Part shown: positions 21,056 to 34,075 of the stretch, piece by piece
Numbering within the stretch: position 1 is the stretch's first letter
Layout of the letters: each line of letters opens with the position of its first letter
Source of the DNA: Coffea arabica
Lineage: Eukaryota > Streptophyta > Magnoliopsida > Gentianales > Rubiaceae
NCBI RefSeq assembly: GCF_036785885.1
Contig: NC_092316.1
Coordinates: forward strand, 50,477,001 to 50,541,000
Direction: 5' to 3'
DNA length: 64,000 nucleotides
Notes under the pieces: generated by a model
What the model saw: the letters and a program-made list of their open reading frames with translations, nothing else
Told to the model about the DNA's origin: nothing
Databases searched by the model: none
Position numbers and translations under genes: made by a program

Positions 21056-24000
21056 ATGACTAACTTACAGCGAAACAGTGTTGCTGAGAGGAACATTGAT
21101 CAGGTAATTAGTTTTCGCCATGTCTTGGGTATATATGTTTTGAAGTTTTTCTGTTGCACTAAATGAGAAAGAAACTTTCAGTTCTCCATTTAATAGTACA
21201 ATTACCGGATTGAATGACTTACATACAAGCTTTTTCTCTACAAGTATGGTTTTCTCCCTTCATGAAGTTTACAGATCTGACTCTTGTCGCTACTACTAGA
21301 TTATAGAGGAGTTAGAATTTGACAATTACATCATAAAATTCGTTTACAATTCTTATCTTCAAAATGTCGTTCCATAATAGGAAAATATATAATTCCCTAA
21401 TTTCACATCAAGATATTGTTGCTTATAAGAGTTTATAAGCTTGATGAATTTTAAATGAGAGTTTATATGCTTGATGAAAGTCAAAATGAATCTATGAAAC
21501 ACAGACTTTATTTACAGCTGAACTAATCTGCAGTCTGATTTTTCCTTTGGTTATGAGGTGATAGTCATTAAGTGGAGACTGTGGCAGACTGGTCAGATTA
21601 GTCCCTGTTCTAACTTAGTGTTCAGCTGGTGAAAGAGAATCATTCAGAAAACTAAATAAAACATAGGAAGACCTTCCTGGCCAAATTCAGCTCCTTATTT
21701 CATTTTGTGGATCATATATTTCTTAATGTTTGTCTTCAAAAACTTGATGACAATCTAGTACTGACTACTTTTAAATCTATTTTTGTTTTTATTTTTTTTA
21801 AAGGAAATATAGCAAATTCTAACATTGAGTGATTGCTTTAACCCAAATTCTTTAGTTTGGTGGTGGTTCATTCATATTCATTATCTGTTGTGTACCTGGT
21901 TCTTTGATGGGGATTTTCGAAGTTGATTTTTTCTTGTTAACTGCAGGCTATTACAGCATTGAAAAGAGGCTCGTATCTACTAAAGTATGGCCGCAGAGGG
22001 AAGCCAAAGTTTTGCCCTTTTCAGCTCTCTAATGTAAGCTCCATTGCACTCATATCCAGGAGTAATTTGACTTCAATTGATTGCTAGTGTATGGATGCTA
22101 TTCTAATTTTAGGTTTCCTAAATTTCATTTGAAAGTGTTTTTAAAACAGTGATTTAATTATTGCAAACTTGGTTTATCAGGCATTCAATTTTCAGTCCAT
22201 ACATAATTCTGAAAACTAATATTAGAAGGTTTCTTGATGGCTCCTTTCTGTATGTCACTGAAATTTGATTCTAGGACATATGTTGCTTGTTAATCTCTTG
22301 TAGGGATCCCTGGTCTAGGGAAAGGGATCCAGGTGGGGACAGCTTGGTTACTCCCAAGCCATCTACTGCTCGATTAGTTTCTGGGTTGGGTCCCCCCCTC
22401 CTCTTCCTATTCTTGATGAACCACAAAATAGAAAATAATAAGAGGTTGCAAATAATTTTCAGACACAGTTAGGATGATTTTAGGGGCTTCTACAACCAGA
22501 ATGAGCCCTTCTTCTATGATTTTGTGGGATTTTACAACCAACTAGGGTCCTATATCTAATTTTTTGGTTTTTAATTTCTTCCTCATGTTCCATTTTTCTT
22601 CACACCTGTAGCCTCCTATAAAATGTGCATAATGAGGCTTTCAGACACTTCTTTAACAAACTTGGCTCACATACATGCATTTCAGGATGAGACAACACTA
22701 ATATGGTTTGTTGGTAAGGAGGAGAAACAGCTTCGACTGAATCATGTTTCACGAATTATACCTGGACAGCGTACTGTAAGTTTGTTCTATGTGCATCTCT
22801 TGCTTGTATTTACCATTAATTTTGAAAGCTTTGAGTGCTGTGCTGTGGTTTACCACCAGAGAGAGAATGAAAATATGAATTGCAACAGAAGAAGTCATAT
22901 CTACTTTGGTTTCTTAGAGTTTAAAGATCTTGCTTCGAATTAAAGTTCCGTTTACTTTGGATTAGCTAAAACACAATAAAGAGTGGAGCCATATGAAACA
23001 TGACATGCAGGATTTGACACTTTCAAGATAGTCTCAATCTTCCCAAATATGGTTGGACTCATATGTAGAATTTGCCAATGATATTTGACATTTAAAGAGC
23101 ATGATGTAATACCATATTTGGAGACCTATGTGCAGAGGCCTATTTAGCATATTGCTGACAGTGGTTAAATTAAAATCCTAGGTAGATATAGCTGTTGAAT
23201 TTTTAGATTACCAAAAGTATGCTTACGCTCTATGATATTCAGCCATCTGTTTGAAAGAAAACTACAAAAGATGCTGCGTAATGTGCTCTGTTCAATAAGC
23301 CTACAAAATAAGCTTTAGGCATAGGGAAGTGAACTCAACCAATCATTCGCATGCTTGATTTTCTGATAACAAGTCTGCAGTTTATGCATCATGTTGCACA
23401 TAATGATTTCTACTCTGATGCATTTAGTACCATTGAGTGTTGAACTGGTCATGCAACTTTGCATGAGTATTTGTCATGAATCTATCTTGAGCTTGTCCAA
23501 CAACTGACTTGGTCGCTTACAACTATCAATAGAGCATAATCATTGCAGCATATTCTGACCACCTCTCTGGATTTGGTTCTTGTATCCTGCTTCGGCATCC
23601 TGTTAATCTTTACTAGCATCTTATCCTCTAGTTCCACTAATCAGCCTTGATACAACCATGTCACTTAGTGATTCCCCTATTGCTTAGTTTTTCCCTTAGT
23701 CCTTATGCTGATTGTCTTATGAAGGCAATTTCAGTTCATTCTACATGATCATGGATGTTATTTCTGTTTTAGTACAACAAGTCTGCATGAGTGCGTCAGT
23801 TGTATTAATGCTGTTTCTGCTGCATCTCTCATGTACTTTGTTGACTTTCATAGGATGCTTGTCCTTTTTTTTTTTAACTTGGATTAAGATCATATCTAGC
23901 AGGTTTAAGTGAGACAAAAAAAAAAAAAAACCAGTAGATAGTGTTTGCATTTATGTAACAATGAGAGCTCGATGCCATATATTATCCCTGAAACATTATC

Positions 24001-27000
24001 TATCATTAACTTGATTTGACAGTTAAATTCAGATTATATCACTCAACTTCTGCCACATCCACGGTTCAATTAACTCATCTTATGGTTGTTTTTGCAGGAT
24101 GTATTCCAACGTTTTCCTCGACCTGAAAAGGAATATCAATCATTTTCTCTTATATATGGAAAACGATCCTTGGATCTGGTAGGCAAATTAATTTGTTTTT
24201 CTTAGAAGGACTCTCATGTGAATACCTTAATTTTGACCTTCTAATCAAGGATTAATTGTACATATCTGCACTGGCACATCCTTTGAGTAATTCGGATGGC
24301 TTTCAAACCTTGCAAATCATCTATATGTTGAAACCAAGATGAATAATAGGGGATTTCTCTTTTCTGAAAGGGATTCTGTGACATGTTAAAAAAAGTTAGG
24401 AGGTAGTAGGCCTTGCAAAAAGGGACCAGGTACTTAATGATCACCATGGGCGATCATTTTGAGGCATGTTTTGGTTCGGATTGGGGATACTGTTTAGTTT
24501 TTTGAACAGTCTAGATTGACCCACATACACCCTCTTCCATACAGCGAATTAAGCAATACTTAGCTCAATCCTTCATATCGTTGAGGTGGCACTTTCACAA
24601 AAACCCCATCCTCCATTTCACGAATCATTGCAAAAAAATTGCATCTCCACCCTTTCCAGGTGGAACTATGAAGATGGATATTTGGCTGATTAAAAGTAGA
24701 TGGAGTTGACTTAGTAACAATCATGAGAATTTAGAGGTAAAAGAAACTAGGACATAAAGTGGAAAAGCAATTATTGTAGTTTGCTAATGAATCCTTTCTA
24801 ATGTCTATACAAATTAACCAAGAGTGACATGGTTTTGAACGAAAATGTTGACAAATTGAAACATGTAAGAAGCAGATAGCAAATATAGCACCGAAATAAT
24901 AGATTAAGTAGCTAAGCAGATGGGTATGAGATTGGTTTTTGGTATCACATAAGGACATGCTAATTCCTGGGCCACTTATTGTACTAGTTTAGACAATGAA
25001 TTTTGCTCTTAAAATACTTACTTCCCGTTATCCGACTAGAAACAAGGATCTATTGTACACTTCAGTTGAAATGGCACACAGCTTTTAGAGGGCAAAAAGA
25101 AATTTGGAAAAGCTTCATACATTCAACTGACCTGTTGAATTTTAATATTGGTGACATGCATATCAGAGTTTTGTTTCCTTCTTGCCATTGAAGAAACATG
25201 CTCTGCTTGATGCTCGATTGTCCTCCATAATTCTCTTTGAACTGGGACCAGAAGAGCTACTGTTTTCCTCCTGTCCAATTTGTGGTTCTACTTTATGGGC
25301 ATGAATTATTATGTTTGGCTAGCATACACCCTTATAAAAGTGACGCCTTTTGCTTCTTCTGCTGACCAATGGTTCCTTTTGAGCAATAACAACAGAATCT
25401 TGAAGTCTCTCATAGAACTAAGAAAAGAGTTGCTTTTACACTCAGCTTCTTCTTCTGGTTTTGGAGATAAACTTATGTTCATCTCACATGCTGCATCCTC
25501 TAAGAATGTTTTACTCAATAAAGTTAAGGGATTGTCTTATCTGTAAACAATATTCACAGATGTGCAAAGATAAGGATGAAGCAGAAATCTGGTTTATCGC
25601 CCTTCAGGCATTGATCTCAAAGGGGAATTATCAAAGATGGAAAACAGAAGTAAAAGGTGATGATATATCATCAGACACTTCAAGTGCTGATGCTCAAAGG
25701 AATATACGGCCCACTGTGTCAACTGGCAGTGGAGATGCTGCTTATGAGGTTTCTTTCTCTGCTTTGAACTGACACTTGAATTAGTCTACTGCAGTTAATT
25801 CAATCAGCTTAGTATTCTTTGAACAGGATTCCAGACAAGTACATAGAAACCTGCTTTCTCTTCAAAAGCCTCCACAGAAAAAATTGGGAAGAGTATTTTC
25901 GGAATTCTTACTTAACAATTCAGTGGATTTTTCTCCTCAGAGAGATTCTTTCACAAATTCAACAAGCTCAATGTCCTGCACAAATACAGATGATGTAAGT
26001 GGGCAAAGCTCTGCTGATACTTCACGAGTAAGTTCTTCCAGTGCACTTTCTTCATCTAGCCAGAGGTCCTTTTTTGAAGATTTTGATAGACTATGTGATC
26101 TTTTCATCTGGGGGGAAGGAACTGGTGATGGATTGTTGGGTGGGGGTGTGCACAAAGTCGGAGAGATTTCTGGTGCTAAAAAAGATGCATTTCTGCCAAA
26201 GGCTCTGGAATCAACACTGGTACTTGATGTTCAGAATATTGCTTGTGGAAGTAGACATGCTGTTTTAATTACAAAAAGGGGAGAGGTATTCAGTTGGGGT
26301 GAGGGATCTGGTGGTAGGCTTGGACATGGAGTAGAAACTGACATTGCTAATCCAAAACTAGTAGAGACTCTCAATGGATTGAGTATCAACTCCGTTGCTT
26401 GCGGTGAATATCATAATTGTGCTCTCACAGTATCAGGAGACCTCTATACATGGGGAGATGGAACTCATAAATTAGGCCTTCTTGGTCATGGAAATGAAGT
26501 TAGCCACTGGACTCCAAAAAAAGTAACTGGTCAGATGGAGTGCTTATATGTGTTGTCTGTTTCTTGTGGACCCTGGCATTCTGCAGCTATCACTTCGCTA
26601 GGTCAATTATTCACATTTGGAGATGGATCCTTTGGTGCTCTAGGTCATGGAGATCGTAGCAGCTCAAGTGTTCCCAGGGAAGTTGAAACTCTAAAAGGAT
26701 TTCGAACAGTAAGGGTTTCTTGTGGATTTTGGCATACTGCTGCTGTAGTAGATGTTTCTTTTCAATCAACAAGTTCAGAAACCTCATCAGGTGGAAAGCT
26801 ATTCACATGGGGAAATGGGGATGAAGGCCAACTTGGACATGGGGATAAAGAACCTAGACTTTTACCATTCTGCATTACTGCTCTTGAAGAGATGAGCTTT
26901 TGTAAAGTGGCCTGTGGTCAAAGCATCACAGTTGCTCTTACAGCCTCAGGTGAAGTATACACTATGGGAAGAGCGGACTATGGACAACTGGGAAATCCTG

Positions 27001-28633
27001 GACATGCTGGTGGGCTGCCCACTTGTGTGCAGGGAAAATTGAAAAACATTTTTATTGAAGATATAGCTTGTGGCTCTTTTCATGTTGCGGCCCTGAGTTT
27101 GACATCTGAAGTTTACACCTGGGGGAGGGGAAAAAATGGTCAGTTAGGGCATGGGGACTTTAATGACAGGGACATTCCTACACTAGTTGAAGGTCTGAGG
27201 AACAAACAAGTAAAGGCTTTAGCTTGTGGGAACAACTTCACTGCTGCTATATGTCTTCATAAACAAGTGTCTCTAGCTGATCGTTCAACTTGTTCAGGTT
27301 GCACTCGTCCGTTTAATTTCAAAAGGAAATGTAAGAACTGCTACAATTGTGGGCTTGCCTTCTGCAGGGCATGCTGCAGTAAGAAATCTCTAAAAGCTTC
27401 TTTGGCTCCAAATATGAAGAAACCCTATCGAGTTTGTGACAATTGCTTTGCCAAACTGCATAAGGGCTCGGATTCAGGTTTTAGTTTTCTACCTCCCAAG
27501 GCCTTGAGCGGAACCAAGGGGAGAAATGCTGTTGAGGAAAAGGAGAAAGAGAACTTTCACACCAAACCTCATGGTTTTCTTTCTAAACTCTCCTCTTTTG
27601 ATTCATTCAGACGATCTAATATTGGACATTACAAGAAGAGCCTAAAGTCAACCTCAATCAGTGGGCATTCCTCTTCCATCAGTAGTGACAATTCACTATG
27701 TGATAAGTCATGCATACCAACTCCATCAAGGTCTATGTTGGACTACCCTGAGAAAGTATCTATTTCTGCTCCTGGTTCAACAGGGCATTCTCAACCATCA
27801 TCTCCTTGCTCTAGAGGATCAAGTCCATTTCAATCTGCATTGGTTATGCCTTCTTCTTCTCCTCCTCTTTCAATTCCTGATGCAGTATTTGATGATTCAA
27901 AGCAGAAAAGTGACAGTTTGACAAAAGAAATATTGCTCTTGAGAGAACAGGTAAGCTGTTACACTTAGAGGAATACGCTTGCCCTAAACTTGCATGAAGG
28001 TCTTTCTACTGTTATTTTGGCATCCCTCACAAGCATCAGAGTAACCAAATTTGACATTTTATTTCTGGATGAGTTATGCATATTGATGTCACTGTAGATA
28101 TATAGTAACTAGTAAGCACATATAACTTTTCACATTTGAGGGAACTGATAAATGCACTAGTGAGTCCTTGCCTTTGCTCCTTGTCTATGTGTGAAGACTG
28201 CCACTTGTCTAGAATTATCAATAAGCTAATGTTGTTGATCCTATACTTCTTGTTAATGACATCCCATTTTCTTTGTGTGCTTTTGCAAAAACCACAAAGG
28301 AGGCAGCGTGCCATTAAAAATAATTAAAGTGCCATTGGCATTACCCCAACTAATATTAATCTTATCCTCTCAGAAATGACGGCTATGTGGTATTTTTTAA
28401 TAGACTGTCTGTAAGATAATTAAAGGTGAAAGTATTCAACTTATCTGGCTAATTCTATTTATTGCATGTAATCATTACTCTATGATCTTCAAACTGTAGC
28501 TAATACTTGGATTCTACTCAGGGCTTGCATCATTTTTTTTGTAGTTTGCTTAAACATTTTATGTAAACCCCTTGAGTAGTTTCTGGTTTTGTGGGTATGG
28601 GATGTGCTAACTATAGTGATGAAGAGTTGACTC

Positions 28634-28678
<45 letters not shown>

Positions 28679-30087
28679 TGTATATATGTACAGACGCACA
28701 CCCATATATTGATGCCAATTTTTCATGGGTTATCTTTCCTTAGCCACAAGCTTTTAACACATGTCTGCAAACATATATTCTTGTTATTTGTTATGAAAGC
28801 GATATTATGCTTTTTATGCATGGTTGATCTGTGAGGGCTTCACAACACAGCAGGCCCTATACAACCTTATTTCATTGCACAATCTGTTGCTTCAAAAGTA
28901 GTATCATCTTCATCTATAAGTCTGATGATGATGTTAGCCTTAGAAAAAATCCAGTTTTCTTCATTCTATAGGTAATGATAATGAATGTGGCGTATACATT
29001 TCATGAGACAACAAAATGATAATGTTCTTTGCATGACTAACAATTAGCTGAGCAAGAAAGATCATTTCATCAAACTTGTTTAGTGTAACACTAAAAGAAT
29101 GACCTTTTATGGTGACAACTAAATTAACTGGCAAAACAGTTGCAATGTGGAATAAGTAATACCAGCAGCTGGAGAAATAAAATTCAACTAAAATATCAAA
29201 ATACCTGTGCAGTAATTGGGATTAACAGAAATATATCTTTGAAGTATGATGATGACTGGAGCTGGAATACTATATGTAGGTGGAGATTCTTACCTGCAGA
29301 TCTCAGTTCCTGGCATCAGAACTGGAAAGAACATCAAGCCAAATAAAGAACGCTACAGAATTAGCAAGGTATGAGGCAGAGAAAAACAATGCTGCAAAGG
29401 AAGTAATAAACTCACTGATCAGGCAGGTATAAACTGCATCCTGGGCATAACCTCTGTTATCTGTTAAAGATGATTCTAAATTACTGCAAAATGAGAAGTA
29501 TATTAATTATGTGGATTTTGAAATAGACTTCGAGTGAAAAGATTTGTACATGAGTGTTTTACAAGATTCATGGCGCTTTTCAAGGAAGATAATATTGGTA
29601 TATGTTCCTGTTTGCATATCATGATCTATCAATCTTTTTAGAGAGCATGCCATCGTTTATTGGTTTTACAACGCTTTGGACTATTGGACAATTGTCCTAA
29701 AACTTTTTGGCTATAATTTTATTAGCAAGCATGTTCTGCTGGAACAGTGCGCATGCATATTGCCTAATAGAGTCAAACTATGAGGTGTTGAGCTGATAAT
29801 AAGCATTTATTTTTTTATCCTATACACTGTACTATGTGATACCCATTTTATTACTAGTTTTTCAGGGTTTATTTCATATGTGATGCTGTTTGTCCATTCT
29901 CCGTGAATCATTGACTTTTCATTCATTGCTGACATAAGTTGCATTAAACAAAAATTTTGTGTAGTTGAGGGACATGTCTGCAAAAGTGCCTCAAGGGGCT
30001 TCCTCGTGCAGAACTTCGGATCCATTTTCAGAGAACAACTCCAATTCCCTGAGCATTTCTTCTTCCTGGAGCCAATTAACCAGCTAA
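21056..30087 (+). CDS. PH, RCC1 and FYVE domain protein (PRAF type)
   Basis: A membrane-phosphoinositide-binding protein with a regulator-like propeller; plant PRAF proteins bind phosphoinositides through PH and FYVE domains, and their RCC1 repeats have been linked to small-GTPase exchange. Eight coding exons in phase: 21056-21103, 21947-22033, 22686-22775, 24098-24178, 25560-25748, 25827-27950, 29280-29426, 29965-30087; 962 residues. PH domain about residues 16-125. Seven RCC1 repeats about 257-641 (VFSWGEGSGGRLGHG, VYTWGRGKNGQLGHG). A variant FYVE finger spans about 646-710 (CSGCTRPFNF, CKNCYNCG, CRACCSKKSLKASLAPN, CDNC). A Ser-rich linker follows, then a coiled coil about 865-935. The frame ends at WSQLTS-stop without the BRX motif found at the C terminus of longer relatives of about 1,050-1,100 residues. 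Introns 1-4 are long. Confidence 0.88.
28636..28672. repeat. (AT)n microsatellite in PRAF intron 6
   Basis: About 37 bp of AT repeats within the intron between 27951 and 29279. Confidence 0.95.
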
Positions 30088-30983
30088 GCTCCAATGAGCT
30101 TGGGAGGTGTTCTGCACATAGTTGTAGAGGATGTCTGACATTAAGTAGATTTAGACACTAACTCAAGCCACTTGGCAGTCTTCTGGACAAATTCACTTCA
30201 GGTATATTTACACATGCCTTTAAGGAGCTACTATTACGTGCTTTCTCAGACATTACCTTTATGTGATTTCTTTACTGAAGAATGTGGAAAGGATTACATG
30301 ATCGGAAAATTGTTTCCAGATTTAAACTAAAATGCCATCACAAAATACTTTGCTGTTGATTCAAAACATCATGTAGTGATTTCTGTTTTTTGGTGAAGAG
30401 GGGTTGGCAATGCATTCTTAATGTATTAAACAGTTGATGCTTAACCAATTGCTCCTGGTAAGATGTTTGTTCTTTCAAAATTTCAATAAGATATTGGTTA
30501 TCTCCAGCTGCCATACAAGAAATCTGGGTCAAGGCATTTGGTGCTTTAGGAAGTCTAGTTAAGCAACCTATGTGACAGCCACTGAAGTCTAGTTTTTGAC
30601 TGTTAAGGAATTTACCAACTAGAGTACATGGAGGACTTCACTGAAAAGCAATGGCATCTTTGTCTCTGGATAGCTGTTGCTGTATCTTAGTTAATGATTT
30701 GGAAATACTTTTTAATTTTCTCGTGGTTGTAGGTGGTCGTCATTCTAGTACGAATCTTTTATGATTTAACTTGTCTGTGTAGGTGATGTGCACATAGATA
30801 CATATACACACACTATAGATACATATACACACACTAGATGTATGAGAGACTGGCTATGCTTGGTTTTTTGTTTAGCATCTAAGGTTTCGGATCCAATCAA
30901 AAGGAAGAAAAGGTCTCTCTTCAATCAACTCCAGGCTGTGGAAACGGTTAACCCAAAATATCAAAAATATTTTGTTTAACCTT

Positions 30984-31016
<33 letters not shown>

Positions 31017-31743
31017 GTCAATAAGCTACTACACAAGCATATGATGATCAATCTCTACTCTGTGGAAGTCATTTTCTACTAGGAGAAGAGATCAATATTG
31101 GTTGCACACAAAAATGTCAATCTTACAACTCTTTTGCTCCTATTCTTCAGTTTTGGACTGTCTTCTCTGTCTATCTGTTGCAGCTTGAGACATTGACAAC
31201 TAAGATCGATATCCGAGCAAATGATAAACTGATGCAGTTAGAGCAGCAAGACTTGGGTTGTACCATATCTTCGGCTTTATAGCTACCCTTTTTCTGAGAG
31301 CTCTTTCACTTTTGTTTTGACAGTAATGAAATTCTGCTTCAGATGTGATGTACAGTCATTCTTGCCCGGTGTATGGTTAGCATTACGTGTAGAGGCGTTA
31401 GAGAGTAGGCAAGGAAAAGAACGCTAAGATGCAGTTCAGCATTCTGCTGCGAAGCGTGATTTTCTCATGGTGCTTCCATGCAATGTCGGTTTTTTCTTTT
31501 CAGGGTATTTTGAAATTTGATCCCTATTGTGAAATTTCCGCAGCTAATATGAAGGATTGCCTTCATCGCCTGCTTATAGTTTGTTCCAATTTTCTTGTGA
31601 TGACTGTTTTTCCAGAATGTTGGAAAAACAAAAAAGAGAAAGAGAACAACTTTTGAATACAAAATAGCCAATTGTACCACTACACGAAAAAAAATGCTGT
31701 GGATCATGTTACATGACGAAATGTTTTTTGATCTATCAATAAA
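30088..31743 (+). other. PRAF 3' UTR with probable intron and poly(A) signal
   Basis: After the stop codon a donor CAG-GTATAT (near 30199) and an acceptor TTGCAG at 31184 suggest a spliced 3' UTR. The downstream exon opens CTTGAGACATTGACAAC and stays open for 32 codons in one frame (to the stop near 31280), so an alternative C terminus cannot be excluded. An AATAAA signal lies at 31738-31743, only 33 bases before the stop codon of the convergent gene. Confidence 0.45.
30795..31010. repeat. Short tandem and (TG)n repeats
   Basis: GATACATATACACACACTA occurs twice in tandem near 30795-30836, and a (TG)n run of about 24 bp lies at 30984-31008. Both fall in the predicted 3' UTR intron of the PRAF gene. 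Confidence 0.8.
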
Positions 31744-31775
31744 ATGTTAATAATAATGTCAACTGGGACAACTCT

Positions 31776-34001
31776 CTAATTGCTGGCATTCAACTTAATA
31801 GCAAAAGGACGCACTACAGACCCTACCCACAAACTACCACTCTCTTCATCTACGTCACTAATGTACTTCAACGTCTCCCCTTCTGAACTCTCTATCGTTT
31901 CCAATGTGTCGCCATTCTCACTCAGTCTAATTGCAAAAGCATACGCATCATCGGGATTACCAAAACGCGAGTCCAGTCTAGTAAAATCAAAATGGATTCT
32001 GGCTAGGAATTTTCCTAACCGGGGACGCGAAAGAATCCAATTGAATAAGCCGCCCTTTTCTGAATTAGCCGCCACCCAAAATTCTCCGTTTTGGTTCCTT
32101 TTGATGTTGTCCGGCCTTCCTGGAAGATTTGCAAAGACTTCAACCTTTCCGAGCTTTGATGATGGCTCAAGCCAATATCTTAGTATTCTGCTATTTGTGG
32201 TCTCGGCGACAAGAAGGAAATCGCCATTTTTGCTCAGCGCAACTCCATTTGGAAACATGAGGTTGTGCAGGAGAACTGTCACTTCATTATTTCTTGGATC
32301 GTACTTCAATAGTCTTCCTGAATTGTCACCGCTAAACATCACATTGGCAAATTCCCTGAAATTTTGGACCAAATCAGTGCCAAATACATATATATACACA
32401 CACACTACAAAACCATATATAATCACACTCTTTTGAGTAATTAAGTTTACCTTCTTTCAAATCTTGTACTGGTATCAGTAAAATAGATTGCTCCACTATC
32501 TTGATCAATGACTAAATCATTGAGGAATTTAAAAGGAAAACCATCGACTTCCTGCGCCACTGGTGTAGCCAATCCACCTTTGGAACCCACTGCCAAGAGC
32601 CCCATATATGCATCCGCAATATAAAGGTCACCAGTCTTGTGATCGAAACTCAGGCCTAATGGCCTTCCGCATCTAGCCTCCGTGTTGACATGATCTGCTG
32701 AACCGTCACATCCGTCTCTGTGTGTTAAAAAAAAAAGTTTCAACAAAATCTATTTGGATAGAGTTGTATTTGCAAAAAAAAAAAAATTCGATTGAATCAT
32801 AAATATGTTTTTTTTTAATTTTTAATAACTTTTTTTTATTATATATATATATATCACGTTACGAAAAAGTGATGTAACTTTTTTTCAAAATATTATTCGA
32901 AATAATCTCCAATTTGAACATGACAACTGATTAATAATATTTAGCAAACACTTCCTTAGCAGATAAAATGAAGAAAACAAACATAACTAGTACATGCATG
33001 TTAGAATTCATTAGTCTCTTGTATCAAAAAAAAAAAAAAAAAAAAAACAGAAACAGAAAAAAGGATGAGGTTGGCACATTGTTCTGAAGTCAGAAACTTA
33101 CAGACGGTCTAAGGAGGATTATTTGTGGCTTATATTCAAGAGGACCAAAGAATGCTTCTACATTCTTATCTTATTTGTAGATTGTTGGTAGCTATACAAC
33201 GATTTCAAATCATACAAAACTTTTTTTTTTTTTTTGACAAATTTTACAAGAAAAAGAGTTAGAGCCTGAAATAGTAATATCTCTATTGCATGCTTTCAAA
33301 ATACATACGATTTGCCTTACTTAACCAGAGGATTATTTGTGGCTTGTCTTCTAGAGGACAAAAGCATGCCTCAAAATTCTTATCTTATTTGTAGATAATT
33401 AGTAGCTACTACGATTTCAAATCATACGAACAATTTTTTTTTTTTTTTACAATTTCGCTAATTTTACAACAAAAACAGAAGAACGATGACAGACGTGCGA
33501 AAAGTTAATCATAATCTACACAATCTGAGACCCTTAACCAGTAATTTGCCTATGAAATAATCCAAGTTAGAACAAATAGTTAGAACAATAGCTACAAGAA
33601 TATGCATGGTCACATGCACATAACAAGAACAGTACAGACAGTCCACATAAATAGTTAGAACAAACACAATTTTTTCACAAATAATAGTTGTAAGAAACTA
33701 TTAATTGTAACCTGAAAGGAGTTGTTGTTGCGAAATTTATCCACCGACTCTGGTTCCGATCCCACTTGATAATCCGGCCATCAGAAACACCGGTATAGGG
33801 GCCATCACCATGACGATCGAAAGCAAGGCTCTCTGGTCCGGAAGCACCAGAGATTGGAAACTGTTCATGAGACCATTTACGCTGAGAAATAGGATGTCTT
33901 GGTTCCTGACCAGAGTGGACTGTTCCAAGAGAACCAACGAAAATTAGAATGGCTGTTAGAAGTAAGATTGAAGAAGAAAAAAAGGGCTTAGAAGAGATCA
34001 T
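31776..34001 (-). CDS. Strictosidine synthase-like (SSL) protein
   Basis: A six-bladed propeller protein of the strictosidine synthase-like family, probably entering the secretory pathway. True strictosidine synthase condenses tryptamine and secologanin; most SSLs do not, and their substrates are largely unknown. Three exons: 34001-33712, 32717-32451 and 32355-31776, in phase, 378 residues. Residues 1-30 form a signal peptide (FFSSSILLLTAILIFVGSLG). Family phrases follow in order: GPESLAFDRHGDGPYTGVSD, GRIIKWD, CGRPLGLSFDHKTGDLYIAD, the AYMGLL motif, NDLVIDQDSGAIYFTDTSTR, LLKYDP and FPNGVALSKNG. Near the C terminus, GETLKYISDVDE aligns with the part of strictosidine synthase that carries the catalytic Glu, and that Glu seems absent. 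So I infer an SSL without strictosidine synthase activity. The 218-codon + strand frame over exon 3 is a shadow. Confidence 0.9.
33114..33470. repeat. Direct duplication in SSL intron 1
   Basis: Two diverged units of about 140 bp (33114-33252 and 33328-33470) share GAGGATTATTTGTGGCTT, TTCTTATCTTATTTGTAGAT and GATTTCAAATCATAC, each followed by a T-run. The intron (32718-33711) also carries a weak MITE-like stretch around 32750-32925. Confidence 0.7.
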
Positions 34002-34065
34002 GATGGCTATGGAGGGAGAATTACTAAAGGCTAAATAATTTCACAGAGTAGGAGTTTACGAGGGT

Positions 34066-34075
34066 ATTATATAGA
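34066..34075 (-). promoter_or_regulatory. TATA box of the SSL gene
   Basis: On the minus strand TCTATATAAT lies 65-75 bp upstream of the SSL start codon. This implies a leader of about 35-40 bases. Confidence 0.6.

Noticed and set aside
22623-22943. 106-codon open frame as a separate gene
   Set aside because: It contains PRAF exon 3 (22686-22775) in frame and only extends into the flanking introns.
20000-31000. Many frames of 60-80 codons within PRAF introns
   Set aside because: No domain, no splice support, and lengths expected by chance in AT-rich introns.
31780-32436. 218-codon open frame on the + strand
   Set aside because: It lies antisense to SSL exon 3, whose minus-strand translation matches the family. 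The + frame has no recognisable domain.
32750-32925. Eighth copy of the common MITE family in SSL intron 1
   Set aside because: The ends resemble the family (TTTGGATAGAG), but the core motif is too degraded to call with confidence.
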